Translations under genes and position numbers: made by a program
Shown here: positions 9,803 to 20,063 of the stretch, one piece after another
Numbering within the stretch: the stretch's first letter is position 1
How the letters are laid out: every line of letters starts with the position of its first letter
Origin: Fomes fomentarius
Lineage: Eukaryota > Basidiomycota > Agaricomycetes > Polyporales > Polyporaceae
Length of the DNA: 64,000 nt
Direction of reading: 5' to 3'
NCBI GenBank assembly: GCA_022606135.1
Contig: JABYQN010000012.1
Span: 744,001 to 808,000 of the forward strand
Notes under the pieces: model-generated
What the model saw: the letters and a program-made list of their open reading frames with translations, nothing else
Database searches by the model: none
What the model was told of the DNA's origin: nothing

Positions 9803-12227
9803 ATGTCTGACATACTAGAGCGGCACAGCCTCATTCAATCTTCATCTGACACATCTTTGCAACGAGCTTCGGAGGGTGGTGGCCAGGAAACACCAGAGAC
9901 GGTATGTGGATCTCGCAATCTGAAGTAGACAGGTGCTCAAACGGCCTCACTGTGCTGGGCATCCAACCTAGGACACTGCTCGTAGTGCATGTCTGACTAC
10001 TTTCAAATTCGCCTGTAAGGAATCTGCGTGTGAACCTGCGTCGAACGAGGAGGAGGAATGGCCTGAACTACTCCCGGGAAGCTGGTTTATCCCGTCCGCA
10101 AGGGTGCGTGAGGTGCTCTGCTTGTGTTCAAGTTTGGCAGTGACCCATCATTTCATGTAGGAACGCTGGAAGGAGCGCCGGAATGACTTCACAGCAGAGG
10201 AAAAGAAAAGGGCCTGGGACAAGACTGCCAGACTTGTCAAGGAGTACAGTGATGAGCTTGTGAAACGCTGGAAAGAAGAGATCGACACTCTCCTCGTCTA
10301 TGTGCGTCCTCGTTTATCCAACCCCCCGTCGACTACAAATGCTCATATGCATGCATCAAAGGCGGGTCTTTTCTCCGCCGTGCTTACCGCTCTCATAGTC
10401 GAGTCCTACAAGCTCCTCTCGCCCCCTCCACCAGACCCTGTCCTCGCCGCGCTCCAGCAAATTTCCGTCCAGCTCAGCAGCTTCTCTGTCAATCCTCCCT
10501 TCGTCAACTCTACTCAGCCCTACATGTCTCAGACCCTCCCTCCTGCCCCTCCCGCACCTCGGTGGGTCATATGGCTCAATGCCTTATGGTTCTCGAGTCT
10601 CATCTTCAGTCTCTCCGCCGCATCGGTCGGCATCATGGTCAAACAGTGGCTCAACGAGTACAGCACCGGGCTCTTCGGTGATTCGCGACATTTCGCTCGC
10701 CTCCGCCAACACCGCTTGCAAAATCTAGAAAGGTGGCAAGTAGCAGGGATTGTCGCAATCCTCCCGGTTCTCCTCCAGATCGCGTTGGCGCTGTTTTTTG
10801 GAGGCTTGCTCGTTCTTCTGTGGATGCTCAACTCAGACGTCGCCGCAGTCGCATCAGCGCTTATCGGTCTTCTATTTGCCTTCACCATTGGCTCGTCGTT
10901 GATCCCCATCTTTCGAGCCAATTGCTGCTATCTTTCTCCACCGGTCTACGTATTCCTCAACGCCGGGCGCTCTGCAAAGGCGGCCATGTTCCACTTGCGA
11001 CGTTCAATGTGGAATGGGCTATGTCATATCAGAAGGTTTTTGAAGTGTTCAGATGATGGCAGCGCTGCATGTTCCGATTGGGTCGAAAAGAATTTGAAGG
11101 ACAGATCCCGGACGTTCACGTGGCGGGGACACGAGCTCAAACAGATCTCCGAGTCCTCAGATGACCTTGATGTCGCGATGGTTACAAAGGCATACGCTAC
11201 CACCATGGACCTGTCCTATCTCAACGACTACGCTACCATTTGCTTCTCCGACTTTCTCCGGCCGTCGCAGGTTGGAGACTGCTACCGAGGACTGGCGTCT
11301 GAGATGGATCGCCATCGTCTAGACGGAGCTGACATTCCCCTGGCCGTACAGAGTGATCTCTGGCTTGCAATCAGGCATGCGGCAGACTCTCATATTGATG
11401 TGGATATGGGTGGTCTGCCCGCTATGGACCGATTTTGGGAGGAAATCTACAGCTGGAGAAAGATTCCTCCTGGTGCAAGCAGCCACTGGCGCAGCCACCT
11501 CTTGGCTAATGCACTGATACAGGACAACTCTTCCGTTGCATATTGGAACGTCGTCCATCGGCTCCCTAATAAAGACTATGATCACTGCAGCAATGCAGTT
11601 CGACGCATTAGTGAGCCGTCCATCCATCCCTATGTGGTGCATGGCATTGTGCTGGTCTGACGTTCAGTGGCATCAGCTGCACGCATCGTTGAGCAAGAAT
11701 TACAGGAGCACGGACAGAAAGCAGAGAATGGATCCCTTCTACGGTGCTCACAGGTTCTACAGATGCTGCTCTCCCTGGTGGGCGCAAGTTCCAGCGCGCA
11801 GGACGCACAAGATGCCGAAACGGCGCGGGTCCTCCGTGCGCTCACGCGCCATGGGCTGCTGTGCCACTTCAAGTGCTATACCACCGAGGCCAGCAAGACG
11901 CTTTCGTTCTCTCGCAACGACACCGACCTTCTGATCTCGATGCTCCGCGCACTATGTGAAGATCAAGTTCCAGACTTCATGACTCCCGAGCTGGTCGACG
12001 TGCTCGTGCTCGTCCTCGAGGTGCATCAAGCCACGTTCCACGAGAATTGGTTCTTGAAGAAGACAGGCGAGCCATGGATCTTGAAGCTGAAACGTGAGCG
12101 TGATGAGTCTCGGAAGGTGCGTCTGCCATATGTCCGCGAGTTCCTGTCAGAAGCATATTGACAAGATCAACGATATCCGTAGAATGACACTTCATGTGAA
12201 GAGGCCCAGCTATCTGCGACAGCCTGA
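9803..12227 (+). CDS. DUF6535 membrane protein, copy 1, about 705 aa
   Basis: Agaricomycete-specific integral membrane protein with the DUF6535 domain; no function is established. Exons inferred: 9803-9901, 10020-10103, 10161-11610, 11677-12116, 12183-12227. The N-terminus is acidic and polar. Exon 3 begins ERWKERRNDF and carries the domain: helix 1 in AGLFSAVLTALIVESYKLL, a proline-rich loop, helix 2 in ALWFSSLIFSLSAASVGIM followed by KQWLNEYS, and a double hydrophobic segment before IPIF. The C-terminal half is soluble and helical, with HGLLCHFKCYTT conserved in all copies. Splice sites and phases are the same in the three copies. The last exon stops at a TGA after SATA, while copy 3 continues about 40 residues further. 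Confidence 0.8.
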
Positions 12228-13239
12228 GCGGAAGACAGACGGAACCACGATGTGGCCGCTCCGAGTCACCGTGTCTCTGTCGACGGACAGCCAAGTTGTT
12301 CAGACACACACACATCGTCAACGTACGACGTGCATGCAGAGGAGTCGCCTAAGCTCAAGAAACTTGCTACCAGCGAGTCTACGGTCTTCTCGCCCTCAGA
12401 TTGAGCCATCACCCGACTCAACTGATCAGAGTCAGTCACGGATGCTTTTCTCCTGATGCATACTCTCTCGTCGCGCTCTCACCTCCCCTTACTTCATTCC
12501 GCATTCTTGGGCTCCAGGTCAAGGACACTACTTTCTCCACGCTTGCCTACCGAATATATGTGCCGTAGTGTGTATGTGTCTGTTCCTCCAGAGTATCCGT
12601 TCTCGGACCTGTCCGGTCCACGCGTTTTGACATATGCAATGCCCTTTTCTACCAACTTAGTACCTACTTGCAATGATCCGCGATCGCGTTGACCCGAGTA
12701 GATGATACACATTCTTGCTGCTCCCTTCTGTACTACCACTCGTTCTCTTCTACCGTGCGCATCGCATTCTCCGGCTTCCTCCCTCGACCCTGCATGTAGT
12801 TAGATACTCTCTCAGACCTCGACCCTACACCCGGCTTACTGACTTTAGCATGCACCTTGTGAACCGAAACCTTCCCAAACGTCACGCGCCTAGTACACTC
12901 GGAATCTTCGAGCCCCCGGCGGCGTTCACCTTCACTTCCGCGTTCGTCCAAACTCGGCAAAATCGCTGCTAGATTCAACCCCGCGGGCTAAGAATCAATC
13001 TTCTACTCAATAGGGCCACCAGAGGCGCACATCTGGCGAGAATCAGCACAACGTACGCCTGCGGCTTGGAATTCCACCGCGCCACGCTCCATACCACAAC
13101 GACGCCTGCTCAAACACACTCACGAGTACCAGCCGACTATGCGCGCGCCCTGAGCTTTTCCATACTTTCTTTTTCTTCCTTGTTTGCGTAAACTCGCCTG
13201 GTGACTCGGCAACCCTACCAAATCGGAAAGAAAAACAAG
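12228..13239 (+). repeat. Spacer shared between cassettes
   Basis: From about 12440 to 12850 this spacer resembles 26500-27400 and 35960-36200. Shared phrases include the ACATTCTTGCTGCTCCCTTCT stretch and the CTCCCTCGACCC element. At 12228-12430 the untranslated continuation of the DUF6535 reading frame is still recognisable in comparison with copies 2 and 3. No intact gene is seen. Confidence 0.65.
12867..13160 (+). repeat. Direct repeat copy 2 (partner 8817-9105)
   Basis: Same orientation as the copy at 8.8 kb, about 4 kb away. Similarity is high over the first 100 bases and then becomes patchy. Here it lies immediately before the membrane-protein relic, there it lies upstream of DUF6535 copy 1. 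Confidence 0.8.
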
Positions 13240-14870
13240 ACCTCACCTCTACTACTCGATCATCCGGTCACTAAAACACCGCACGACCGCGCGCTCACTC
13301 CCGCCGCGAGCAGGAACACCCCGTCGAACAGCGGGCCGAAGATCTGGTACTCTGGCAGCGTCGATAACAGGATCACCGCCTCCGCATCTGCGCCGTGTGA
13401 CGGCGGCGGCGGCGGCGGGAAGGACATGCGGAGCTGTATGAGCGTGGAGAGGAGGTAAATGCCTTGTGATGACGTATGCGGTGAGTGATCAGCAGGAGGA
13501 GGAGACTGCGAGGCGAAGAGGATGCACTATGACCTGCGCGAGCGTGAGCAGCATGCGTGACGCGCCGACGGGGCGGCTTGTCACCCGCAGAAGCTGTCGG
13601 AATGGGATGTCACGTCGGCATGACAGTGTATGCATAGTTCGAGATCAGAGACGCGGCGACTCCGCGGAGGACTGGTCATATGCTGCTCAAGATGTTGGTG
13701 CCGACGAGCGCGAGGCTGATCTAGAGTGAGATAACCGCGACCTTGTCTGGCGCGAGGTGCACGCAGGGCATGAAGAGGGAATATATGCGAGTACTAGGTT
13801 CACCACGTATGCGTTCGACGTTGTTTCGCTACCGGGGGCGTGGGCACTGAGCGGGGTAGCACTACATCGACGGTCGACTGCAACAGTGTGCTTTCAGTGA
13901 ACGAAAATAAGGCGAGATACAGGGGAGGGGAGACGTACGTTGAGGATATAATAGACGCAGTACACCGCGAAGAGCCGCCCGCCCCAATTACACTGCCAGA
14001 GACGGTACACGCGAACGTTGCGTCCCCTTGGCGATGTTTCCGCGACGTCTCGTACTCGAGCAGCTGCAGTCCAGTGATTTCCTGTGGCAGCTGCGAAGAC
14101 TCTAGAGACACAGACAGGGGCACAAACAGGTGGGGCGAGATGAGAACGAGACCGCTGCAAAGGAGACGGAGACGGAGACAGTCAATGAAACCTGTGCGTC
14201 GTGTTTCTGCGGCACGGTGTTGAGGTGGAAGTACACCGGCGTCAGCTCACGTTGGACGCTATTCAGGTTCACGGGTGGCAGTCTTTCTGTCGTCGCGCGC
14301 AAGGTCTTCCCTCACACGCTGCAGGCCCGATTCTGCAGTCCGCACCTCCACGTCCGTCGGATGCGACCTTGGTCGGCGCGTCAGTGCTGTGTGATGTAAT
14401 GAAAGACCGAAGGGGCACACTTCGCGCTTCGCGAGCACACGGGGAAGAAGTCCCATACCGTGTCGATGGCTCCGGACCACCCAGAGAGCGCACCAAAGAT
14501 GACAATGCCGATGACGGTGAGGCAGGAGAGCGTCGACGGGAGGACGGCGTGTGGAGACGTGCCCACGAGGAGCAGGACGTACAAGAGGCGAGGAAGAGGA
14601 GGTTCGGCAGATTCGCTGTGTCCGCGAGTTTAGAACCAGTGGTACGAACGACAAGTGCATGGGACGGAACGTACCTCCTGGCGCGGTGCCGTTGCCACTT
14701 ATATGCTGTGGCCGGCATCTCCTCTCGGTTGATGTTGAGGTGGGCGACGATGGAGGAGTCCTTGCAATATAGCAATATAGACGCCTGTATGACGTATGCA
14801 TGTGACCGGTGGCGTCTTTGTCTCTTGAACTCTCAACGTTGGGACAGCGACCATTCGACCATGAGAACGT
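13240..14870 (-). pseudogene. Relic of an unidentified membrane protein, copy 1
   Basis: This minus-strand region matches parts of 36371-37300 and 56241-57500. Shared landmarks on the + strand are GCAGTACACCGCGAAGAGC at about 13957 and the splice-donor-like CCAGGAGGTACGTT at about 14681. The minus-strand frames give hydrophobic stretches broken by stops and frame changes. A segment at 13250-13440 reads QIFGPLFDGVFLLAAGV. I do not recognise the parent family; an MFS-like transporter is one guess. It is disrupted in every frame, so it is called a relic. Confidence 0.5.
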
Positions 14871-14883
14871 GCAGCTTGCTGAT

Positions 14884-17479
14884 ATGGCCAACGCGGACCC
14901 AGTACTGAACGCTACGCCCAGACATCAAGGGTCAGGAAACTGGACGTTAAGCGGTGCCTTCAAGAGTGAATTGTAAGTCGGATCTAGGTCGGTTCCATCG
15001 CTGTCAACTGAGGTGGATGACTTTGTATATAGAGCGAATGAGGCTGTCCCTATGGTGATCCACGATGTAGAGAAACACGACACCCTCAGCTTCGACGATA
15101 TGCTCAAGTTCATACTCGAGAAAGTGGACAAGAATAAATCGATCAGCTCGGACGAACGTCTGCAGAACACCCTCCAGGCCTTACTGGGGCTATGCGCAAA
15201 CGAGGGCTTACACAGTCTGTTAGACCAATAGTATGTGGCTTGTTTGTATGCGCATACAAGTCGATTGAGTTTCTCTCCAGCTGTGCGGAGATGTCTGATA
15301 AACACGAACGCCACGAGCCTTTCGTATGTGCCCTCAACGAAGCACTCGCGAACCTCAAGAATGTCAACGTCAAGCAGTCGGACTTTCGCCCGGCGAGCGA
15401 GCTCGACATTTTGTTCTGCCGGAACGCTGACCACGAAATCCACGGATTCCATCTTGGGGCGGCTGACAACAGGCCATTAGAGACCAAGCGCAAGCCTGGA
15501 GTCGTTTTGACCTCGACACCTGCTACAAGCCGGGTTTTCAACATCGACTGGAGGGAGAGATCCGTTCAACGCCTTGTCCAGCTGCCGTCCGGAGACTTGA
15601 GCTGGCATGACGTACTCTCGGCCTGGGAGTTCAAGCTGCACTCGAAGGAGGTCGAGGCTCCTCCGCCATCTTACGGGACATCCTTGCATGACGAATATGA
15701 GACGATGGATGTTCACTCGAGGATTAAGCCCAAAATGAGGGATCCTGGGCGAAAGGACTTGCAACGCAAAGGAGCGCAGGGGGCTAAGAAATCCACCTGC
15801 AGTGGTACGTGTAAACCCGGGGGCAGTCTGTTCATATATGCTCATCTAGTACTCTCTCAGACACCTTACTCAGTAAGGCATCCCTCAACCAGGCGCGGAA
15901 AGCCGACGATGCGCTTGAAACTCAACCCGAGGACCCGCCTGCGGATGCGGTCAGATCTGACCGACCCCCGCCGGGTGTACAGTGTGCGATGCATGGCGCT
16001 GAAATTCTCTCTCGCGCTCCCGCGGTCTCACATGCTCTCGTCATGCTCATACAAGGTGCGTTCGTCTGTGCTTGGAGGCCACAGCGTGATTGACGTCGTC
16101 CTCAGACTCTATCTTCCGCATCTGGTGGTACGATCATCAAGGAGCCATCCAAACGACCGGCATCGACTTTCTCAAGGACTTGCCACGCTTCCTTGCCCTC
16201 CTCTTTGCGCTGCAACGGTTCGAACTCGAGGATTGGGGCCGCGTTCCTGAGTTTGATCTGGGCGAACAGGTACTTATGCAGGAAGGGCTAAGCGGAGATC
16301 CCGCTTCCACCAAAATCACCAACCGCATGGATCGTGAGGTAGAAGTAGATACTGCGACGCATGTGTACAAGACTTTGGGTTTCGAGGGGAGGGGGACTCA
16401 CGTCGTCGAGACCAAGTGTCACAAGGTGGCCAACGACCATCCGCCCGACGACACACCTCCAGTGGTCACCAATCTGTTGTGGGCGGACTGTACGGGGCTG
16501 TCAGAGGGCGAAGTCGTGCAGTGCGCCGCCAAGTGTGCCGGGGTGGAGCAGAAGATCGAGGACCACACGCCGCAGGTCATGGACGAGCATCAATACGACG
16601 AGCACAACACCGGTACTGTCCGTCAGAAGCTCGGAATCCCCTTGAAGGTCCATCCCGACGGGACCGAGCGCAGGGCCTATCGCGTCTCCCGCGTGATCAC
16701 GATGGGACGCTTGGAACTGCTGTGTAGGTTGACAGGGAAAGCATTCGTCAACGGCTGGTTTCAGCTGACGCGGGGTATGTTGTATTTTCTGTGTTTGGTG
16801 CTTGCGACCTTGCGAACTGGAGAGACTGACTAGGCATATAGCACATTGTCTGAACTGGGGCAAAGGCGTTCAGCACAAGGATATCAGTTTGAACAGTCTC
16901 TTGTACTACCGCAAACCCGACAAGACCCCCTGTGCAATACTGATCGACTGGGATCCCCAAGTCCCATCGTCACGGAGACATGCAGAGGCTTCGAACTGAT
17001 GGACATGGTGCCCTTCATGGCTATCGACCTTCTCAGTGAGGATGCGCTCGCCGGGCGAATTCGCCATCTGTAGTATGTACCGCCATGAACTCGAATCCTT
17101 TATATGGGCCTTCTTATGGATCGTCCGCTACCACCCGAATGGACAGAAGCTCGCCCCACCACCCTGTATCTTTGAAGAGTGGAATAATACTGACGTGAAG
17201 GCATGTCGTGGGGCGAAGTTGTGTCTCCTGTACTACGGCTATGAGGAGGTCAACACGACTGACTCTTGGCCATCCGTATCTCCCCTCGGACCTGCATCAC
17301 TCGACTATCTATAGGCTGCCGAGATAGAGCAGTCGGCAAGGAGGTGGCAGCAGCACGTCGGGGGTTGGAGTTGATAGAAGAGTGAGCGAGATGTGCCCGA
17401 TGACGTCTGGCATGATTTCTGGTCTGTGGTTCGAAAGTGGACCAAGCGCAAGCCTGAAAATGCATTACCTTCTTGATCT
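14884..17479 (+). pseudogene. FunK1-type fungal protein kinase, disrupted copy
   Basis: FunK1 is a protein-kinase-like family expanded in mushroom-forming fungi. Exons 14884-14972, 15033-15230, 15281-15804, 15861-16055, 16106-16774 and 16842 onward join in phase. The first 740 residues look sound: the N-terminal FunK1 region with FVCALNEALANLK and ASELDILFCRN, a KRKPGVVL segment, VQCAMHGAEILS, IWWYDHQG, then the catalytic core with QHKDIS (HRD-like, Asp kept) and IDWDP in the DFG position. After that it breaks: one base is missing near 16995, giving a TGA at 16997; a 7-base insertion near 17065 shifts frame against copy 2; and a stop lies at 17312. The tail past 17330 is degenerate. The catalytic lobe is therefore cut short. 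A sequencing error could explain one break but not all three. Confidence 0.8.
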
Positions 17480-17934
17480 CGCCAACTTGAAGCTAGAGTA
17501 GCACTCACGTACATCGAGGTTTGAGATTCAGATTACCGATTCGGACACAGTCATCATGAGGGTATGTTGAAGGACGTTGCAAGCAAATGAGGATTGACAT
17601 TCGGACAGGTTCACGGGCTCACTGCCGATCATTCGAATATTGGAGGTGTGATGCAACAATCGTAGGTCGAGAACAACCACAACGTACTTTCATCTTCCTC
17701 TTCTCGAGGCGCACGGCACCCTTTACTCCTTCATTCACACCATCGACCCCTTCCAAGTTCCTGCTTCCCCGGTGTTTGCGAGCACCAGTTCGACCACCAC
17801 ACTGTGCGCTCCGTGAGTCCGACATCCTCAACGCGGCAGGCAAGATCGCCCCAACAGATGAGCTCTTCTTGGCAGTGGGTCGTAGTGCATAAGCGAGGTA
17901 TCGATATCGTACAAAAAATCGCACAGGTGCTGCA
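17480..17934. other. Degenerate spacer after the FunK1 pseudogene
   Basis: Patchy resemblance to 38500-38760, the spacer between FunK1 copy 2 and the ALKBH6-like gene, interrupted by extra sequence of about 150 bases. Shared short phrases include GAGGCGCAC and GAGCTCTTC. No gene is seen. Confidence 0.5.
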
Positions 17935-18060
17935 GCCATCCTCACAATGCCCTCTAAGTTGCTTGAGCAACGCCGCACCAGCTGCGGTCACCTTCTCTCC
18001 TCCCGCACATCTGCAAGTGCGCCCGGTACAGAGGAGAGAGCGTGGGGCGACTATGTGGAC
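17935..18060 (-). pseudogene. Fragment of the ALKBH6-like gene 3' end
   Basis: The minus strand reads GGEKVTAAGAALLKQLRGH, which parallels RDVEKVTAAGGALFKKLRG, the C-terminus of the intact ALKBH6-like protein at 38785. The + strand also shares the GTCACCTTCTC phrase. Only about 30 codons of the last exon remain, without a start or the catalytic residues. It sits downstream of FunK1 copy 1 exactly as the intact gene sits downstream of FunK1 copy 2, so it marks the end of a segmental duplication. Confidence 0.75.
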
Positions 18061-19804
18061 CAGCGCATACATACAAATTGGGTATTGAACGAGAATGTTA
18101 GATCTCCCATGTTGACGTGTCCGATGTCGAGGCGTATCCGCTAAAACGCGTTTCATGAAGCGCGCACAGGCTCCTGGCCCAAGGAGATCGAGGAAAGACG
18201 ACAGGGAGCGAGGTGCTGTGACTTTGCAACAGAAGCAGCAGTGGATCTCGGTCGCATGATAGCGAGCACGTCGGATGCAAGAGGATCCGGGGGTCCGGGC
18301 ACTGTCGAGTCGAGCTGAGAAACGAGAAACGACAGGAGGATAGACGCATATGGCCATGGCAGTACAGGTGGCCCGATGTGCGGCGCAGTACAGGTTGTAT
18401 ATATCTCTATCTGCGCTCGCTTGTAGTCTGTGACAAGTGCATCGGAACAAAGACGACACATCTGTGTCCTCAGTGCATTGATCCTCCCGCCACTAGCGTA
18501 CATACAAGGAGGCGTACGGGTGTGCTGGTCCTAGTGAATACCAAGAGTCCACGGAGAGCACGGAATAGTAGGATGCTTCCCATAATCAAGAACCTGCCTT
18601 GCAACAGGCGCAACGGCGACGCCAGCCGCAGATTGAGAGTCAAAGCAGAATAGTCCGGACTGGACGATGTATGGAAAGACGGACTGGTCGTTCTCCGATC
18701 CGAGATCTGTGCGTCTCGAGCCCAAGGTTGTATGTCGAGAGGGTCCAGGAGTAGAACCAGATAGTGAGACATCACAGCCCATGGTTGCCAAACACGATTC
18801 GAGCATGATCTTGCACTATGAAAGGCGGAAGGCGGAAAGCAGAAGGGAGTGGGAAGAGGCCGCTCCTCGACGCAGCCTGAACGATTGGTGCGAAGTTAAC
18901 GGTAGTGCGTCCAAGGTGATGTCATGATACCATGACGACACCGTGCACTCAGAAGTCAATGGCGGTTGGGACTTGGGACCACGCGCTGAATACACTTGCA
19001 TGTTACAGTCTGCACGGCTTTGATTGTCTGGTATGCGCACGATCTCGGGGCTTTTACTCCAAGAGTTGAGTGCACGTTCCGGTCAGTACCAGACAGAGCG
19101 TCTGTGATGAACGCGGACGGTATCACACAAGGAGTCTGAGGGCTAGATAACGGATGCGCTGCGCGACTGGGTGGGCGAACACCGAGTCTGCCCATAGATG
19201 CCTAGACGACGGTGAATGTAGATGAGCCATGTGATTGAAATCACGGAAAGAATGACATACACGTACAGATGGATCTCACGAACGGGCTTCCGTGAGCGAA
19301 GACTGGGGTGTGAGACGTACTCAGGGCTGGACACGTCGAGCGTGCAGTGAATGCAATTGCACACTGCTTCACGCTGCATTCAGGGGCACACGAGGACGTT
19401 GGAAACGAAAGCGCAATACAGAGAGCAGGTCAAGGAAGCACTGAGAGGGATGATGGCATCGCAATCCCGAACGCAGCTAAGGATAGGAAGCGCAAGAGTT
19501 CTGGCCGGTCGAGAGTTCGGACTGAGCGGCGGCAGGATGTGTATATAGGTCAAGGATGAAGCACGCCGACAGACACTTGATAGTCAGTTGGGCGTGTACT
19601 CCTGAGGCAAGAAGAACTCACATGTCCCGGGAGACAGGTGGAGTTGCTCGTGCTGAGCGATACTGAGACCGGCAGTCGTATGACTATGCGACTCAACTCG
19701 TCCTTGAAGAAGGCGCGACACGAGGACATGCCTAGAGCCTCGATAGCGTGACAGCATGGAGAGCTCGGCTGCTACACCAACAAGCACGGCGTAACCAGTC
19801 AGAG
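18061..19804. repeat. Degenerate region; 18960-19760 repeated at 28990-29745
   Basis: 18061-18960 shows no recognisable gene. From 18960 the sequence runs parallel to 28990 onward: both copies hold AGAGGGATGATGGC and GCAATCCCGAACGCAGCT, with many substitutions and small indels. In the first part of this block both copies have a minus-strand frame beginning MQREAVCNCIHCTL, and a + frame reading EALRGMMASQSRTQL. No family is recognised. Confidence 0.55.
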
Positions 19805-20063
19805 TTCCGGTAACCTACGATGGGAGACAAAGGCAGCTGTGTACTCGTGGCGCGGCGAGCACATCCTCCTGTTCTCCGTGCAGTTCGTCGAGATCCGCAC
19901 CACCCGCACGGGCAAGCTCGTGCAGGTGATCGAGAGCGAGGTCATCCGCCGGGTGGACGTCGGCCTGCTCAGCTCGGACAGCGACGAGACGACGTTGATC
20001 ACGGTCAAGGGGCGCGAGGAGCAGGGCCTGGTCGTCGACACGCTGCGAGAGATGAATTATTGA
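19805..20063 (+). pseudogene. C-terminal fragment of a CNH (citron homology) domain
   Basis: The + strand reads WETKAAVYSWRGEHILLFS then QFVEIRTTRTGKLVQVIE and RRVDVGLLSSDSDETTLITV, ending at TGA 20063. This is the last strand set of the CNH beta-propeller found at the C-terminus of fungal Rho guanine-nucleotide-exchange factors and related proteins. No DH or PH domain or start is visible upstream, so this is an isolated tail. The matching repeat near 29.75 kb lacks it. Confidence 0.7.

Noticed and set aside
10529..10921. Minus-strand frames opposite the DUF6535 domain in copies 1, 2 and 3
   Set aside because: They are mirror frames of the strongly biased coding strand and are conserved only because the sense protein is conserved.
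15192..16250. A 352-codon frame read through three FunK1 introns
   Set aside because: Only the middle part matches FunK1; the ends read introns and lose family motifs that splicing restores.
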